A stretch of DNA of 64,000 nucleotides, taken from NCBI GenBank assembly GCA_016933055.1, contig JAFGBS010000009.1:754989-818988 (forward strand), given 5' to 3'. Of this stretch, positions 9,306 through 18,407 are shown in pieces. The translations under genes and the position numbers were made by a program. The DNA comes from Promethearchaeota archaeon. Its GTDB lineage: Archaea; Asgardarchaeota; Lokiarchaeia; Sigyniarchaeales; Promethearchaeaceae. Positions within the stretch are counted from its first letter, which is position 1; every line of letters starts with the position of its first letter. The notes beneath the pieces are model-generated. The model did not search any database. It was not told where the DNA came from and saw only the letters and a list, made by a program, of their open reading frames with translations.

Positions 9306-10397
9306 ATGAGTTGGAAGGATAAATTTCGAGCAGCAGAAGAAGCAAGAGAGGAAGGTGAGAAAGAACAATATGAAGGTACCTTATATGCTCATTATAAAAA
9401 CATGAAATGGTGGCAAACTATTGGAGATGGGTTCAAATTATTAGCAAAAACCTACTTACCCACACTTCTCATTTTTGTTTCTTTAGCTATAGTGTTTTCA
9501 TTGATATCCACCTTTATTATGACTGAATATAATTGGAAACTAACGGAAGAGGGTTTCCAATTACAAGTATATATTGATTTATATGGGGATTCGCAAGAAG
9601 CATTTGAGAATGTCTGGCCACAAGAGGCTAAGGACTTTTATTCTCTGTACCGCAGAAAAATTTCAATTAACAATGTAGTGAATTTATTTGTGAATTATTT
9701 TTCATTGGTTATTGGAGGGATTCTCATTACATCCTACATTTTAGAGATTGCAAAAGGGAAGAAAGTGACAATTTTCGAAACCATAAAACACACCTTTCGG
9801 GGAGAGCGTATCACTGTAACTTTGTTATCCACTTTAGTGCTAACTATCTTAACAGCAGCCGGGTTTGCATTTTACTTCATATTTGGAATTGTAATGCTTA
9901 TAATGATTGGTTTATGTGTTCCCGTACTTGTCGATACAAATTTATCCTTCCGAGATGTACTAAACGACGGATTTAAATTGGGTAAAGAATATCGAATCCG
10001 AACGATCATTTTGATTATAGTTGCGGTATTATTCTTCTCATTTTTTGGTAATTTTCTCGCCAACTTATTTTTCTTAGATTGGACAACTGAAGATAAAATA
10101 GGATGGTTAGATCCCGCAACAAGAAATTGGGGTATGCTCATTTACGTAAATATGATGAACTTCATAACAACTGCGCTATTTCAACCTATTCTGTTTACTT
10201 TTTTGGTATCTCATTATCTTGAATTGACCGTTCAAAAAGAAGTGGAGTGGTTTGATTTTTCTCCCCTTGCAAAAAAGAAAATGATTCCTTTAAAAGATTA
10301 TTTAAAACCCAAAGATGTTCTTATGAATATTGTCCCCCTTACTATATTCATTATTTTGAGTATTGTGATGACAATTGATTTTTATTTTATATCCTAA
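9306..10397 (+). CDS. polytopic membrane protein of unknown function
   Basis: 363 residues: a charged cytosolic N-terminus of about 40 residues, then about six hydrophobic segments (near 47-70, 128-150, 168-200, 228-250, 278-300 and 338-360). AGGTG lies about 11 bases before the ATG. The repeated helix-rich pattern with KTYLPTLLIF and IPLKDYLKPKDVL is common in archaeal membrane proteins without a known role; no family is named with confidence. It lies downstream of the sialidase-like gene on the same strand and convergent with the MBL gene. Confidence 0.6.
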   Translation: MSWKDKFRAAEEAREEGEKEQYEGTLYAHYKNMKWWQTIGDGFKLLAKTYLPTLLIFVSLAIVFSLISTFIMTEYNWKLTEEGFQLQVYIDLYGDSQEAFENVWPQEAKDFYSLYRRKISINNVVNLFVNYFSLVIGGILITSYILEIAKGKKVTIFETIKHTFRGERITVTLLSTLVLTILTAAGFAFYFIFGIVMLIMIGLCVPVLVDTNLSFRDVLNDGFKLGKEYRIRTIILIIVAVLFFSFFGNFLANLFFLDWTTEDKIGWLDPATRNWGMLIYVNMMNFITTALFQPILFTFLVSHYLELTVQKEVEWFDFSPLAKKKMIPLKDYLKPKDVLMNIVPLTIFIILSIVMTIDFYFIS

Positions 10398-10430
10398 ATC
10401 ATTATATTCCATTACTTTTTTCTCATCATT

Positions 10431-11510
10431 TTAGAGGGGGTAGTGATGATATAACTTTTCTCGGTAACATTCTAAAACGGGGATTTGACTACTTTCATTT
10501 TCTAATTCTGAAAATAAATTTCGATTGAATGGAGATAAATCACCATTTCCCGTATGTATTTCTTTCCAATATTTAAGAAACATTTCATCTCTGAGTAAGT
10601 GATGATCTAGTAATGTGAAATCAAAGTTCTGGATGATTTGATGAGTATGACTTATTGATTGTTCCAGGAGATGTATCAGTTTTTGATGTCGTAAAATGTA
10701 AGTAATTGGACCTCCAAGTGCAATAATATGAATTGGATCCAAATATGGGTCAAAATTTTTGTAGATTGCATTTAATTGTTTTTTAATTTTTATAAGTACA
10801 TCCAGATCGGAGAATAAGGGCATACCTTGAACATCGGGGAAGAAATAGAAAAACTCATTTTTATGAATGATGATTAGAGGTTGAATGAAAATCTCCTTAT
10901 GATCCTTTCGAATCCCATGTTGGAACTCTCTGGGAAATATGAGATGAGTCTCTCCGATCACTAGGGAATCCGTAATTTCTTTTCGTAATTCTGTGGGAAG
11001 ATTCCGATAATAGATTGAAGTATTTCCCAATATCTTATCTACACCGATACGATACGAGAGTATACTATATGCTTCCAAATCCATGTGGAATTTTAGACCT
11101 CGTTGTTTTTGATTGTAATTTGTGTTGTTTCGATATTGCTTACAGAAAACCATTTTATCCTTATTTCCATATAGACTTTCAAAAATTTTCTTGGAAGTAT
11201 GGATATATTTTTTCTCTTCCATGAGTGGTTTAAAATGATCATGATGGTAATGAGAAATAAATATGTGAGTACAATCCTGGCTTTGTCTAATAATTTCATT
11301 TGAAAACTGATGCAGTCTTTCATATTCCAACGGATGAGGGATCTTGTACTGTTTAAATGGACCAAGAGCACATCCTGGATCTAATATGATGTGTATATCT
11401 GGTGTTGTGACCTTGATGCAAAATGACCGAACACCATAACTTTCACTACATATGGGATTTATGGATAAACAACTTGTTAAGAATTCATTCATTTTCCACA
11501 CAATTTCCAC
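10431..11510 (-). CDS. metallo-beta-lactamase-fold hydrolase, UPF0282 type
   Basis: 359 residues. HIILDPGCALGP near residue 35 and the metal-binding motif ISHYHHDHFKP near residue 90 are intact; later EFQHG and ALGG elements follow. The order CINPICSESYGVRSF, ILDPG, HPLEYERL and then HYHHDH matches the archaeal UPF0282 family, whose substrate is not known. An internal start at MNEFLTSCLS (residue 6) is possible. The gene lies between a convergent membrane protein gene and the tRNA-Leu promoter region. Confidence 0.8.
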   Translation of the reverse strand: MEIVWKMNEFLTSCLSINPICSESYGVRSFCIKVTTPDIHIILDPGCALGPFKQYKIPHPLEYERLHQFSNEIIRQSQDCTHIFISHYHHDHFKPLMEEKKYIHTSKKIFESLYGNKDKMVFCKQYRNNTNYNQKQRGLKFHMDLEAYSILSYRIGVDKILGNTSIYYRNLPTELRKEITDSLVIGETHLIFPREFQHGIRKDHKEIFIQPLIIIHKNEFFYFFPDVQGMPLFSDLDVLIKIKKQLNAIYKNFDPYLDPIHIIALGGPITYILRHQKLIHLLEQSISHTHQIIQNFDFTLLDHHLLRDEMFLKYWKEIHTGNGDLSPFNRNLFSELENESSQIPVLECYREKLYHHYPL

Positions 11511-11898
11511 AATTCAATCTAAAAGATTAACATTGAAACGATCAAGAAATTAGACCTTGTTATAATAAAGTTTGAGATTAAGGATAGTATGGTGTACAAA
11601 ATAATAAAAACTGTATAAAATCAAGAAAAGTTGGGTGATGAGATTTTTGACTTGGTTTGGAAGATGATGGATAAGACCCTCAACTAAATCGATCTGTAGA
11701 TTTCTGAAAAGTTAATTCAATATTTTGGATATTTTACGCTACAATAATATATCGAATAATTGTAAACATCTCTTCTTAAGGATGCTGTAAAAGCTGGCAA
11801 TACTGAATCCTTCCTACTCGATAAGGTCTCCATAGTCTTATAGAAATGAGAAAGGCTTATATAAATTTAAAAATTAAACAGATTACCAGCAAAAAAAA
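11511..11898. other. gene-free stretch with tRNA promoter
   Basis: About 390 bases. The only clear signal is a TATA-like CTTATATAAAT at 11853-11863, some 40 bases before the tRNA-Leu gene. The remainder is AT-rich with no reading frame, repeat or hairpin that I can support. Confidence 0.5.
11853..11863 (+). promoter_or_regulatory. TATA box of tRNA-Leu
   Basis: CTTATATAAAT followed by an A-rich stretch, about 40 bases before the mature tRNA 5' end, so transcription should start some 15 bases ahead of the tRNA. Position and sequence fit archaeal promoters. Confidence 0.5.
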
Positions 11899-12038
11899 GC
11901 AGAGGTAACCAAGCCAGGTCAAACTCCGAGACCGCTTCAATAAAAATTAATTCCAAAAACGTGGGTCGGAAGGCTAAAGGTGCCGGACTTAAGATCCGGT
12001 CTCATAGGAGTTCGTGTGTTCGAATCACACCCTCTGCA
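11899..12038 (+). tRNA. tRNA-Leu (anticodon UAA) with about 55-nt insertion in the D-loop
   Basis: The acceptor strands GCAGAGG (11899-11905) and CCTCTGC (12031-12037) pair perfectly, with A73 after them and no encoded CCA. The anticodon stem CCGGA/TCCGG holds the loop CTTAAGA, giving anticodon TAA. A long variable arm (TCTC-ATA-GGAG) and the T-arm GTGTG-TTCGAAT-CACAC complete a type II leucine tRNA. The D-arm starts normally (ACCA, AGCC, then AGGTCAAA) but its 3' strand AGGTG appears only after some 55 extra bases. Removing them leaves about 85 nt, normal for tRNA-Leu. The insertion is most likely an archaeal tRNA intron at a non-canonical site; TCCGA (11925-11929) can pair with TCGGA (11966-11970). 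Exact splice sites are not resolved because GGCTAAAGG also mimics a D-loop end. Confidence 0.85.
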
Positions 12039-12045
12039 TCAAATT

Positions 12046-13626
12046 TTACAATACTTGTCCTTTTGGAACTTTTCCCCCGACATGGTTCACCCATTTCTTC
12101 AAAATTTTGTAGTGTTCGTCGGCTTTTTCCGGATAAACGTTTACAAGATTGACTGTTTCGGATTCATCCTTTCTCAAATCATATAATTCACTTGATCCAT
12201 CATCAAAAAATTTGATATATTTATAATTTTCCTTTCGATTTGCGGCTGATGAGCGACCTCCAAGGAAATGAGGTCTTTTTAAAGGATAGTGCCATGAAAG
12301 GATCCTTTTTGTTAGCTTCTCTGCCTTTGGGTCGTCTTTAAGGATTGGAAGGATAGATTTTCCATCAAGTTTGTGACTTTTAGGAATATCATATCCAATT
12401 ATTTCGGCAAAAGTTGGATAAAAATCTAGATTAATGGTAGGAAATTCTGTGGTAGAGTTGCGTTTGGTTACTCCTGGATATGATATAATCTGGTTAACAC
12501 GCAGACCTCCTTCATAGGTGAAAGACTTTCCTCCACGGAGGTGACCATTTTGAGTTACTCTAGACTCTCCTCCGTTATCACTAGTGAAGACAATAATAGT
12601 GTTTTGATCAAGCTTCAGTTCCTTTAGAATTCTTACAATATCCCCTACTCCGTTATCTATCGACCTTAGCATTGAAGCTAAGACGGGGTTATTCTGGCGA
12701 AACCATCTTTTACGAATCATAAAGTATTTTCTAATTTTTTTAAAATTTAGGAATTCCTTGAGAATTGAGAAGAATTTATCAATCTCTGCTTTGAAATATA
12801 ACTTCTCTTTTAGACCTATCAGATTTTCAGAGGTAAAATTTCGTCTTTTTTTAGAAAAATATTTTATATCCTCTAGTTTAGCGTCTAGAGTCGTATGTAC
12901 TGCATAATGGCTTAGATACAGAAAAAATGGCTCGTTTTTATGCCTTTTTATAAATTCTACGGCTTCATAATTCATTCGATCCACTAGATACTCGTTATTT
13001 CCTAAAACTGTTTCAATATTCGGATCAATTTTTGTGTACGGGTGAAAATAACTTCCTCCAGCAATCCCCTTTTGTTCCGAAATTCGAACTTCATCGAATC
13101 CGTATTTCTCAGGTCCAAATTTTACTCCTTTTTTGTCATACCCTGATAAATGCCATTTTCCAATTATACAAGTGAAATATCCAATAATTCTGAACATTTC
13201 AGCTAGAGTTAGGATTTTGGGATTAATTCTAAAATCCGTATCTTCTGGGAGTTCATTATCTGCAAAACCTCCCTTTCCGCTATCGAGTGGGAGAAACCAT
13301 TCAGAATTTGGTCGTAGATAATCAGTGATCCCAATACGGGGAGGAGCTTGTCCTGTTAATAAACCTGCTCTGGATGGACTACAAACTGTTGAACTAGCAT
13401 AAGCATTAGTAAAACGCATTCCTGTTGCTGCTAGGTTGTCAATATGAGGAGTCTCATTATACCTATTACCATAACAGCCAAGTTCTGCCCATCCAAGATC
13501 ATCCACAAGGATAAAAATGACATTAGGTCTATCCATCTTCTTCTTTTTTCCTACTAATGTTATTGGTTTACTATTTATGAAGAATTCACAAATACTATGT
13601 ACCATATGTTGAAAATTCTCCACCAA
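12046..13626 (-). CDS. sulfatase (arylsulfatase A-like)
   Basis: Up to 526 residues. The metal-binding start NVIFILVDDLGWAELG and the sulfatase signature with CSPSRAGLLTG (Cys82) are intact; CxPSR cysteines of this kind are converted to formylglycine. GKWHLSGY and SDNGG supply other active-site elements. The family removes sulfate from sugars or aromatic esters. The conserved domain begins at Met31 (13536), a more likely start than 13626. There is no signal peptide, so the enzyme should be cytosolic. The nearby radical SAM gene (6048-7730) is not an anSME-type maturase by its motifs, so the maturation enzyme is not in this window. The gene ends 8 bases after the convergent tRNA-Leu. Confidence 0.85.
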   Translation of the reverse strand: MVENFQHMVHSICEFFINSKPITLVGKKKKMDRPNVIFILVDDLGWAELGCYGNRYNETPHIDNLAATGMRFTNAYASSTVCSPSRAGLLTGQAPPRIGITDYLRPNSEWFLPLDSGKGGFADNELPEDTDFRINPKILTLAEMFRIIGYFTCIIGKWHLSGYDKKGVKFGPEKYGFDEVRISEQKGIAGGSYFHPYTKIDPNIETVLGNNEYLVDRMNYEAVEFIKRHKNEPFFLYLSHYAVHTTLDAKLEDIKYFSKKRRNFTSENLIGLKEKLYFKAEIDKFFSILKEFLNFKKIRKYFMIRKRWFRQNNPVLASMLRSIDNGVGDIVRILKELKLDQNTIIVFTSDNGGESRVTQNGHLRGGKSFTYEGGLRVNQIISYPGVTKRNSTTEFPTINLDFYPTFAEIIGYDIPKSHKLDGKSILPILKDDPKAEKLTKRILSWHYPLKRPHFLGGRSSAANRKENYKYIKFFDDGSSELYDLRKDESETVNLVNVYPEKADEHYKILKKWVNHVGGKVPKGQVL

Positions 13627-13662
13627 TTTCCAACTCTCTTTCGATAGTAATTCTTATCTATA

Positions 13663-15693
13663 TTATTTCTTATCTAAATTATAAATAGTTTTAAAACCTT
13701 CATGGATTGCCTCCATTAGCGTTCTTGGTTTCTTGCAATCCCCAATTCTATACAATTTAGAAGATAAATCCATCTTCTTTAGTTCATTATACAAATTCTG
13801 GTTTGGGCTAACCCCCGTGGCTAAAATAAATGTATCGATATGTTCCAAGGTTTTTTCTTCTTCATTGTGGGTGAAATGTACACATTTTCCCTCAAATTTC
13901 GTGATATTGGCATTCGTAATTACTTCTATTCCTAAGTGCTTAATTTCATCAAGCATCGTCCAACGGGTGCTCTTTCCAATACTCGTTCCTATTCTTGGAA
14001 GCAACTCCAGAATTGTAACGTTACGCGGTCCTCTGAATAATTTCTTCATAATTTCATCCTTGGGAAGTACATTATAAAAACTCAGAAAATGGGCTACATC
14101 AGGCTTCATAGCTCCCTTTCTGGCAATCCAAATTGCTGTTTCCACTCCTGTGGCAGCACCTCCCACCACCACAACGTTTTTTCCAATCGGATGGTCACCC
14201 GCAAGAGCTTCATCTGCAAAGCAGATATCACTTCCTAGTGATCTATCAATCCCTTTGATGGGGGGGATAGAAAATTTGACTCCCGTTGCACAAATGACCA
14301 CATCCGCGTCATAATCCTGCACGAATTCTGGAGTAACATCAAATCCCAATTTGAGATTGATTGGTAGATGTGTGATTTGATTTGAATAATATTCATAGAT
14401 CTCTTTCAAATTTTCCCGACCAGGGGGTACAAAAGAAACATTCAATTGTCCTCCAATATCGGCCTTTTTATCGACAATCAATACATCATGTCCTAAAAGA
14501 GTAGCAACTCGCGCGGCTTCCAAGCCCGCAGGACCAGCTCCAATGATCAGTATTTTTTGCGGATTTTCGGTTTGGTGAGACAAATCGTATTTTCCTTCAC
14601 GAGAGACAATAAAGTTCCTCATGCATTGGATTTCTTCCATTTTGAACACTGCATCAAAACAACCTTGATTGCACCCCACACACTTCATAATATCCCAAAG
14701 TTTACCCTTCTTGACTTTTTGAGGTAAATAGGGATCAGCAATCAGGGCACGCCCCATGCAAATCGCATCCGCTTGTCCATCGCGCAAAATGTGTTCAGCT
14801 AAAACAGGAGAGTTAATTCGATTACTAGCAAAAACAGGAATATTAACTAAATTTTTAATATTTTCTGCAAGGTAAACGTATGCTCCAGGGGGTACTTGCA
14901 TGGTTATTTGGGGTACTCGAGTTTCATGCCAACCCCCCGTAACATTGATCCAGTTTATTTTCTCTTCCGCGTATAGTTTGGCAATTTTAGCTTTTTCCAC
15001 ATACGTATTACTTCCGGGAATAAAATCATCTCCAGAAATCCGAATTCCAATCGTATAATCATCCCCCACTCGTTCCCGAACTCTACGAATTAATTCAATC
15101 GGAAATCTAACTCGATTTTCCCACGATCCCCCATATTCATCTGTGCGGTTGTTGGTTAAGGGGCTCAGAAATTGATCCATTAAATATCCGGCACTACTAA
15201 GCAATTCTACAGCATCATAGTGTGCTCTTTTCGCTCGTAGTGCGGCATCTGCAATAATATCTTGTACTTCATAAATTTCATCAATACTCAATGGACGAGG
15301 AGTGGATTTGGCAAATCTGGAATATACTGCAGATGCAGAAATTGTTTCTAAATCGGAGGAAAAATTAATTGCATATCGACCAGCATGATATAACTGAGCG
15401 GCGATTTGAGTATCATAATCGTGGATCTTGTCTGCAAGACGTTGTAATCCGGGAATGAAAGAATCATTCTCAATGCTCACCATAGAGGGACCTCCTCCAC
15501 GTTTTTCAACTGAGCATCCTCCAATAATGATTAAACCGGCTCCCCCTTTTGCTCTCTCCTCGTAAAAGTTGACTATTTGGTCATTTATTGTTCCATCTAT
15601 GCTATAATTGAGATGCATCGCTGGAACTATAATACGATTAGAAATTGTAACAGAATGTAAGTTTAAAGGCTCGAAGAGCTTGATGAATTTCAT
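13663..15693 (-). CDS. NADH:flavin oxidoreductase, 2,4-dienoyl-CoA reductase type
   Basis: 676 residues in the three-part layout of FadH-like enzymes: an old-yellow-enzyme TIM barrel with FMN site (residues 1-330), a 4Fe-4S motif CVGCNQGCFD plus a later Cys near 340-360, and a FAD/NAD domain with ILIIGAGPAGLEAARVA near 385 and a second dinucleotide fold VVVVGGAATGVETA near 515. HYDAVELLSSAGYLMDQFLSP is the conserved active-site strand. The family reduces conjugated double bonds of enoyl-CoA esters or other enones. It is divergent from a thiolase gene 130 bases away, which supports a role in fatty acid breakdown. Confidence 0.85.
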   Translation of the reverse strand: MKFIKLFEPLNLHSVTISNRIIVPAMHLNYSIDGTINDQIVNFYEERAKGGAGLIIIGGCSVEKRGGGPSMVSIENDSFIPGLQRLADKIHDYDTQIAAQLYHAGRYAINFSSDLETISASAVYSRFAKSTPRPLSIDEIYEVQDIIADAALRAKRAHYDAVELLSSAGYLMDQFLSPLTNNRTDEYGGSWENRVRFPIELIRRVRERVGDDYTIGIRISGDDFIPGSNTYVEKAKIAKLYAEEKINWINVTGGWHETRVPQITMQVPPGAYVYLAENIKNLVNIPVFASNRINSPVLAEHILRDGQADAICMGRALIADPYLPQKVKKGKLWDIMKCVGCNQGCFDAVFKMEEIQCMRNFIVSREGKYDLSHQTENPQKILIIGAGPAGLEAARVATLLGHDVLIVDKKADIGGQLNVSFVPPGRENLKEIYEYYSNQITHLPINLKLGFDVTPEFVQDYDADVVICATGVKFSIPPIKGIDRSLGSDICFADEALAGDHPIGKNVVVVGGAATGVETAIWIARKGAMKPDVAHFLSFYNVLPKDEIMKKLFRGPRNVTILELLPRIGTSIGKSTRWTMLDEIKHLGIEVITNANITKFEGKCVHFTHNEEEKTLEHIDTFILATGVSPNQNLYNELKKMDLSSKLYRIGDCKKPRTLMEAIHEGFKTIYNLDKK

Positions 15694-15823
15694 ACATTCT
15701 TTGTGTGTTTCTGCTTTTTTGAAATTTTACAAATTCTAGAGACAAACCTTTTTTAGCCTTTTAAATCGAGTTAAATCAACTACATGTGATATGATAGTGG
15801 AATATTGAAGGATTTGAAAACAA

Positions 15824-17179
15824 ATGGTAAAATCAATGTTTAAAGCTCTAGGTCTTCCTAGGGGGAGAGAGCCTGTTATTGTGGATTACACAAGAACCGC
15901 AATTGGTAAAAAACGAGGTGGCTTACTTCGTAGGATCCGAGGGGATGATTGGATTGTTCATTGCATTAAAGAACTTGCAAATCGAAATTTCGAAGGGTTA
16001 AATCTTGAGAAAATGGGTGAACAGGGACTGGTTGATTGTTTAGTTGGTAATAATTCTCAGATTGGTGCAACTGCACTTGATGTTGGAAGAACTGCTTTAC
16101 TATCATCAGGTCTCCCTTGGACTATTCCGGGGGCATCTGTTAACCGACAATGCTCTTCTGGGATGCAAACTGTATATTTTGGATGGCAAGAGATTGTTAC
16201 AGGTGATAAAGAAATTGTATTCGCTGGTGGCGTAGAAGCACAAACTGTATATCCGATAATGGCGGATTTGAATGTGTCTATGGGTGCTTATGTTCAAACA
16301 GTCCCCCCTAATCGAAAAATAACCGAAAATCCATATGTAAGGGCTTCCGAGGAAAAATATGGTCATCCAATGGCCGGTCAGATTGAGGGCGCCGAACTCA
16401 TGGGACGCGTATGGAATGAAAAAATAGGAAATTCACGGGAAGAATTCCGACTTGAATTAGATCAATTATCGCTTCTTTCCCACCAAAAAGCCTTAAGACC
16501 ATCTGCAATCGAAGCACGAGGTCGAGAAATTACTCCTATCAAAGTTCCTAAGTTAGATGAGAAAGGAGAACCAATTCTAGATGAAAATCATCAGATGATA
16601 GACTCTGAAACGGAGATAGCCGATGTGGATGAAGCCCCTCGACCAGATACAAGTCTCGAGAAAATGCAGAAACTCAAAGGTATCGTAAAACGAAAAACAG
16701 GTTACTTAACTGCAGGGAACTCTTGTCCCGAATCCGATGGCGCGGCGTGTTTGATTCTCACATCACGGGAATATGCAGAACAGAATTCCCTGCCTATCCG
16801 TGGTACCTTAGAAAATTGCTTTGTTATTGGAACTGATCCGATACTCATGCTTACAGGTCCAATAGCTTCTACCAAAGGATTAATGAGAAAAGCCGATATT
16901 AAATCGTTGGATGAGATGAAGTTCATTGAAATAAATGAAGCATTCTCTACGGTTGTGAAAGCAAGTTCCTATGAGTTGGGATTGGATTGGAAAGATCCCC
17001 GATTTAATCAACATGGAGGTGCAATAGCAATTGGGCATCCAACTGGAATGACTGGAACACGCCTAATAGGTACAATACTCCACCAATTGGAAGATGCCCA
17101 AGAAGATGTCGGCTTAGCAACTCTATGTATCGGTTTGGGGATGGGTTTTGCCGCAGTTGTGAAGCGAGAAGGCGCATAA
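15824..17179 (+). CDS. acetyl-CoA acyltransferase (thiolase)
   Basis: 451 residues. RTAIGKKRGG opens the fold, NRQCSSGMQT carries the nucleophile Cys near residue 110, GGAIAIGHPTGMTGTR the active-site His, and TLCIGLGMG the second Cys, so the full thiolase triad is present. It is a degradative-type thiolase that cleaves 3-ketoacyl-CoA or condenses acetyl-CoA; direction is not shown. An acidic insertion of about 40 residues (near 240-280) makes it longer than the usual 390-400. AAGGA lies 10 bases before the ATG. It shares a short promoter region with the divergent dienoyl-CoA reductase. T-runs follow the stop (17199-17221). Confidence 0.9.
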   Translation: MVKSMFKALGLPRGREPVIVDYTRTAIGKKRGGLLRRIRGDDWIVHCIKELANRNFEGLNLEKMGEQGLVDCLVGNNSQIGATALDVGRTALLSSGLPWTIPGASVNRQCSSGMQTVYFGWQEIVTGDKEIVFAGGVEAQTVYPIMADLNVSMGAYVQTVPPNRKITENPYVRASEEKYGHPMAGQIEGAELMGRVWNEKIGNSREEFRLELDQLSLLSHQKALRPSAIEARGREITPIKVPKLDEKGEPILDENHQMIDSETEIADVDEAPRPDTSLEKMQKLKGIVKRKTGYLTAGNSCPESDGAACLILTSREYAEQNSLPIRGTLENCFVIGTDPILMLTGPIASTKGLMRKADIKSLDEMKFIEINEAFSTVVKASSYELGLDWKDPRFNQHGGAIAIGHPTGMTGTRLIGTILHQLEDAQEDVGLATLCIGLGMGFAAVVKREGA

Positions 17180-17198
17180 ATCAGAAATTTAAAGCAGA

Positions 17199-17222
17199 AA
17201 ATTTTTTTTCTCGATTTTTTTC
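17199..17222 (+). terminator. poly-T terminator after thiolase
   Basis: Two T-runs (TTTTTTTT and TTTTTTT) lie 20-40 bases after the thiolase stop codon without a strong hairpin, the usual form of archaeal terminators. Confidence 0.4.
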
Positions 17223-17314
17223 TGGTTTAATATTTCTCTAAATTAATTATTCCTTTTAAAACACTTAATAGGTAGCTTTTTCAAAAGTTAAGCTTATGTT
17301 TAAGTGAGAGACAT

Positions 17315-17980
17315 ATGAGTATTAAAACAATTAGTGCAAAAGGGATGAGATGGTTAGTATGGTCAATATATTTCATTATGCTCGTTACAATTATCATCTC
17401 GTGGGTGTTTTATCCAGTAAGATATGATTTCTTCTACGAAGCGACAAGCGTATTGGGCGGACTTAGTACGGGAAATGCTGAACTCCCAAATTTTCCTTCG
17501 TGTCTAATTTTTTCCATAGGTTTTGGGATATTAGGAGCTATGGCAACTTTTATTGCAATAGCGTATTTTAGGAATTCTAAACGGTTTCGATTCGCAATTG
17601 TAAAAGGTGTTTTACTTATAGTAGTGGGCTTAGGTGCGATTGGTATTGCGGTTCCACACGATTTCGAACCACTTAGGATATTCCATATTATGGGAGCATT
17701 CATGTTCTTATCAGGCATTGCAGTACTCAATTTTGCATTCCAGTTACTTCATTGTATCTCCCTATATAATCCACAATGCCCAGATCGCGATTTGGATTAT
17801 TATATCGATTATACATTTGTGGTATTATTAATTATAACAGCAGCGGTGTATTTTACCACGGAAATTTTATTTTATTTCTGGCCTGCATTCCCATGGATTC
17901 AACCTCCACTCGCGCAAAAAACTGTGTTATTCACAGCAGTAATTGCCGCAGGTCTTCTGGATTTGGATGATATTAAATGA
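17315..17980 (+). CDS. six-helix membrane protein, possibly DUF998-like
   Basis: 221 residues with about six hydrophobic segments (near 12-34, 62-86, 96-115, 118-142, 162-186 and 195-215). A polar motif SVLGGLSTGNAELPNF follows the first helix, recalling the pattern seen between the first two helices of DUF998 proteins; this match is by memory and weak. Upstream GTGAGAG may act as ribosome binding site. Function unknown; it stands alone. Confidence 0.6.
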   Translation: MSIKTISAKGMRWLVWSIYFIMLVTIIISWVFYPVRYDFFYEATSVLGGLSTGNAELPNFPSCLIFSIGFGILGAMATFIAIAYFRNSKRFRFAIVKGVLLIVVGLGAIGIAVPHDFEPLRIFHIMGAFMFLSGIAVLNFAFQLLHCISLYNPQCPDRDLDYYIDYTFVVLLIITAAVYFTTEILFYFWPAFPWIQPPLAQKTVLFTAVIAAGLLDLDDIK

Positions 17981-18407
17981 AAATCTCATTGAAATTTTAC
18001 ATAGACATCTATTGACATATACAAATTAGAAAAATCATGCAGCTGATATTATTGAGAACAATGTGGCAATTTAATAACCAATATTGTACCCACTACTCTA
18101 TATAGTATGAACTACGGTAAAATTCTATCCGAATGAGTGTTGGATAGGTTCTTTTAGATTAAGCTTGCCTAGTAATTACATAATCCAATACTGAATTATT
18201 GACGAATTTTTCCACAGTTATCCTATTTTGGTACAGTATAAATTCCCAATCCATTCGTAAAATTGGGTACTTCCTTGGAACAACCCTAATAACCGTTTAA
18301 GGATCGGTATAAATTCTAATTACTCAAAATTTGGAAATAGTAATCCTATTTGCTCTTTCGAATGAATAATTCAAGCAGCAACAAATCAAGAATTCTAAAT
18401 GACAGAT
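17981..18407. other. gene-free stretch containing a repeat C copy
   Basis: About 425 bases between convergent genes, including repeat C copy 3. No reading frame, RNA gene or tandem repeat seen in the rest. Confidence 0.45.
18069..18190 (+). repeat. dispersed repeat C, copy 3
   Basis: Best reference copy of family C. Blocks in order: CAATATTGTACCCACTA, ATGAACTACGGTA, TAGGTTCTTTTAGATTA and GCCTAGTA. The same order is seen on the minus strand near 5730-5850 and 8020-8150. Each copy lies in a gene-free stretch; there is no shared reading frame. Confidence 0.45.
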
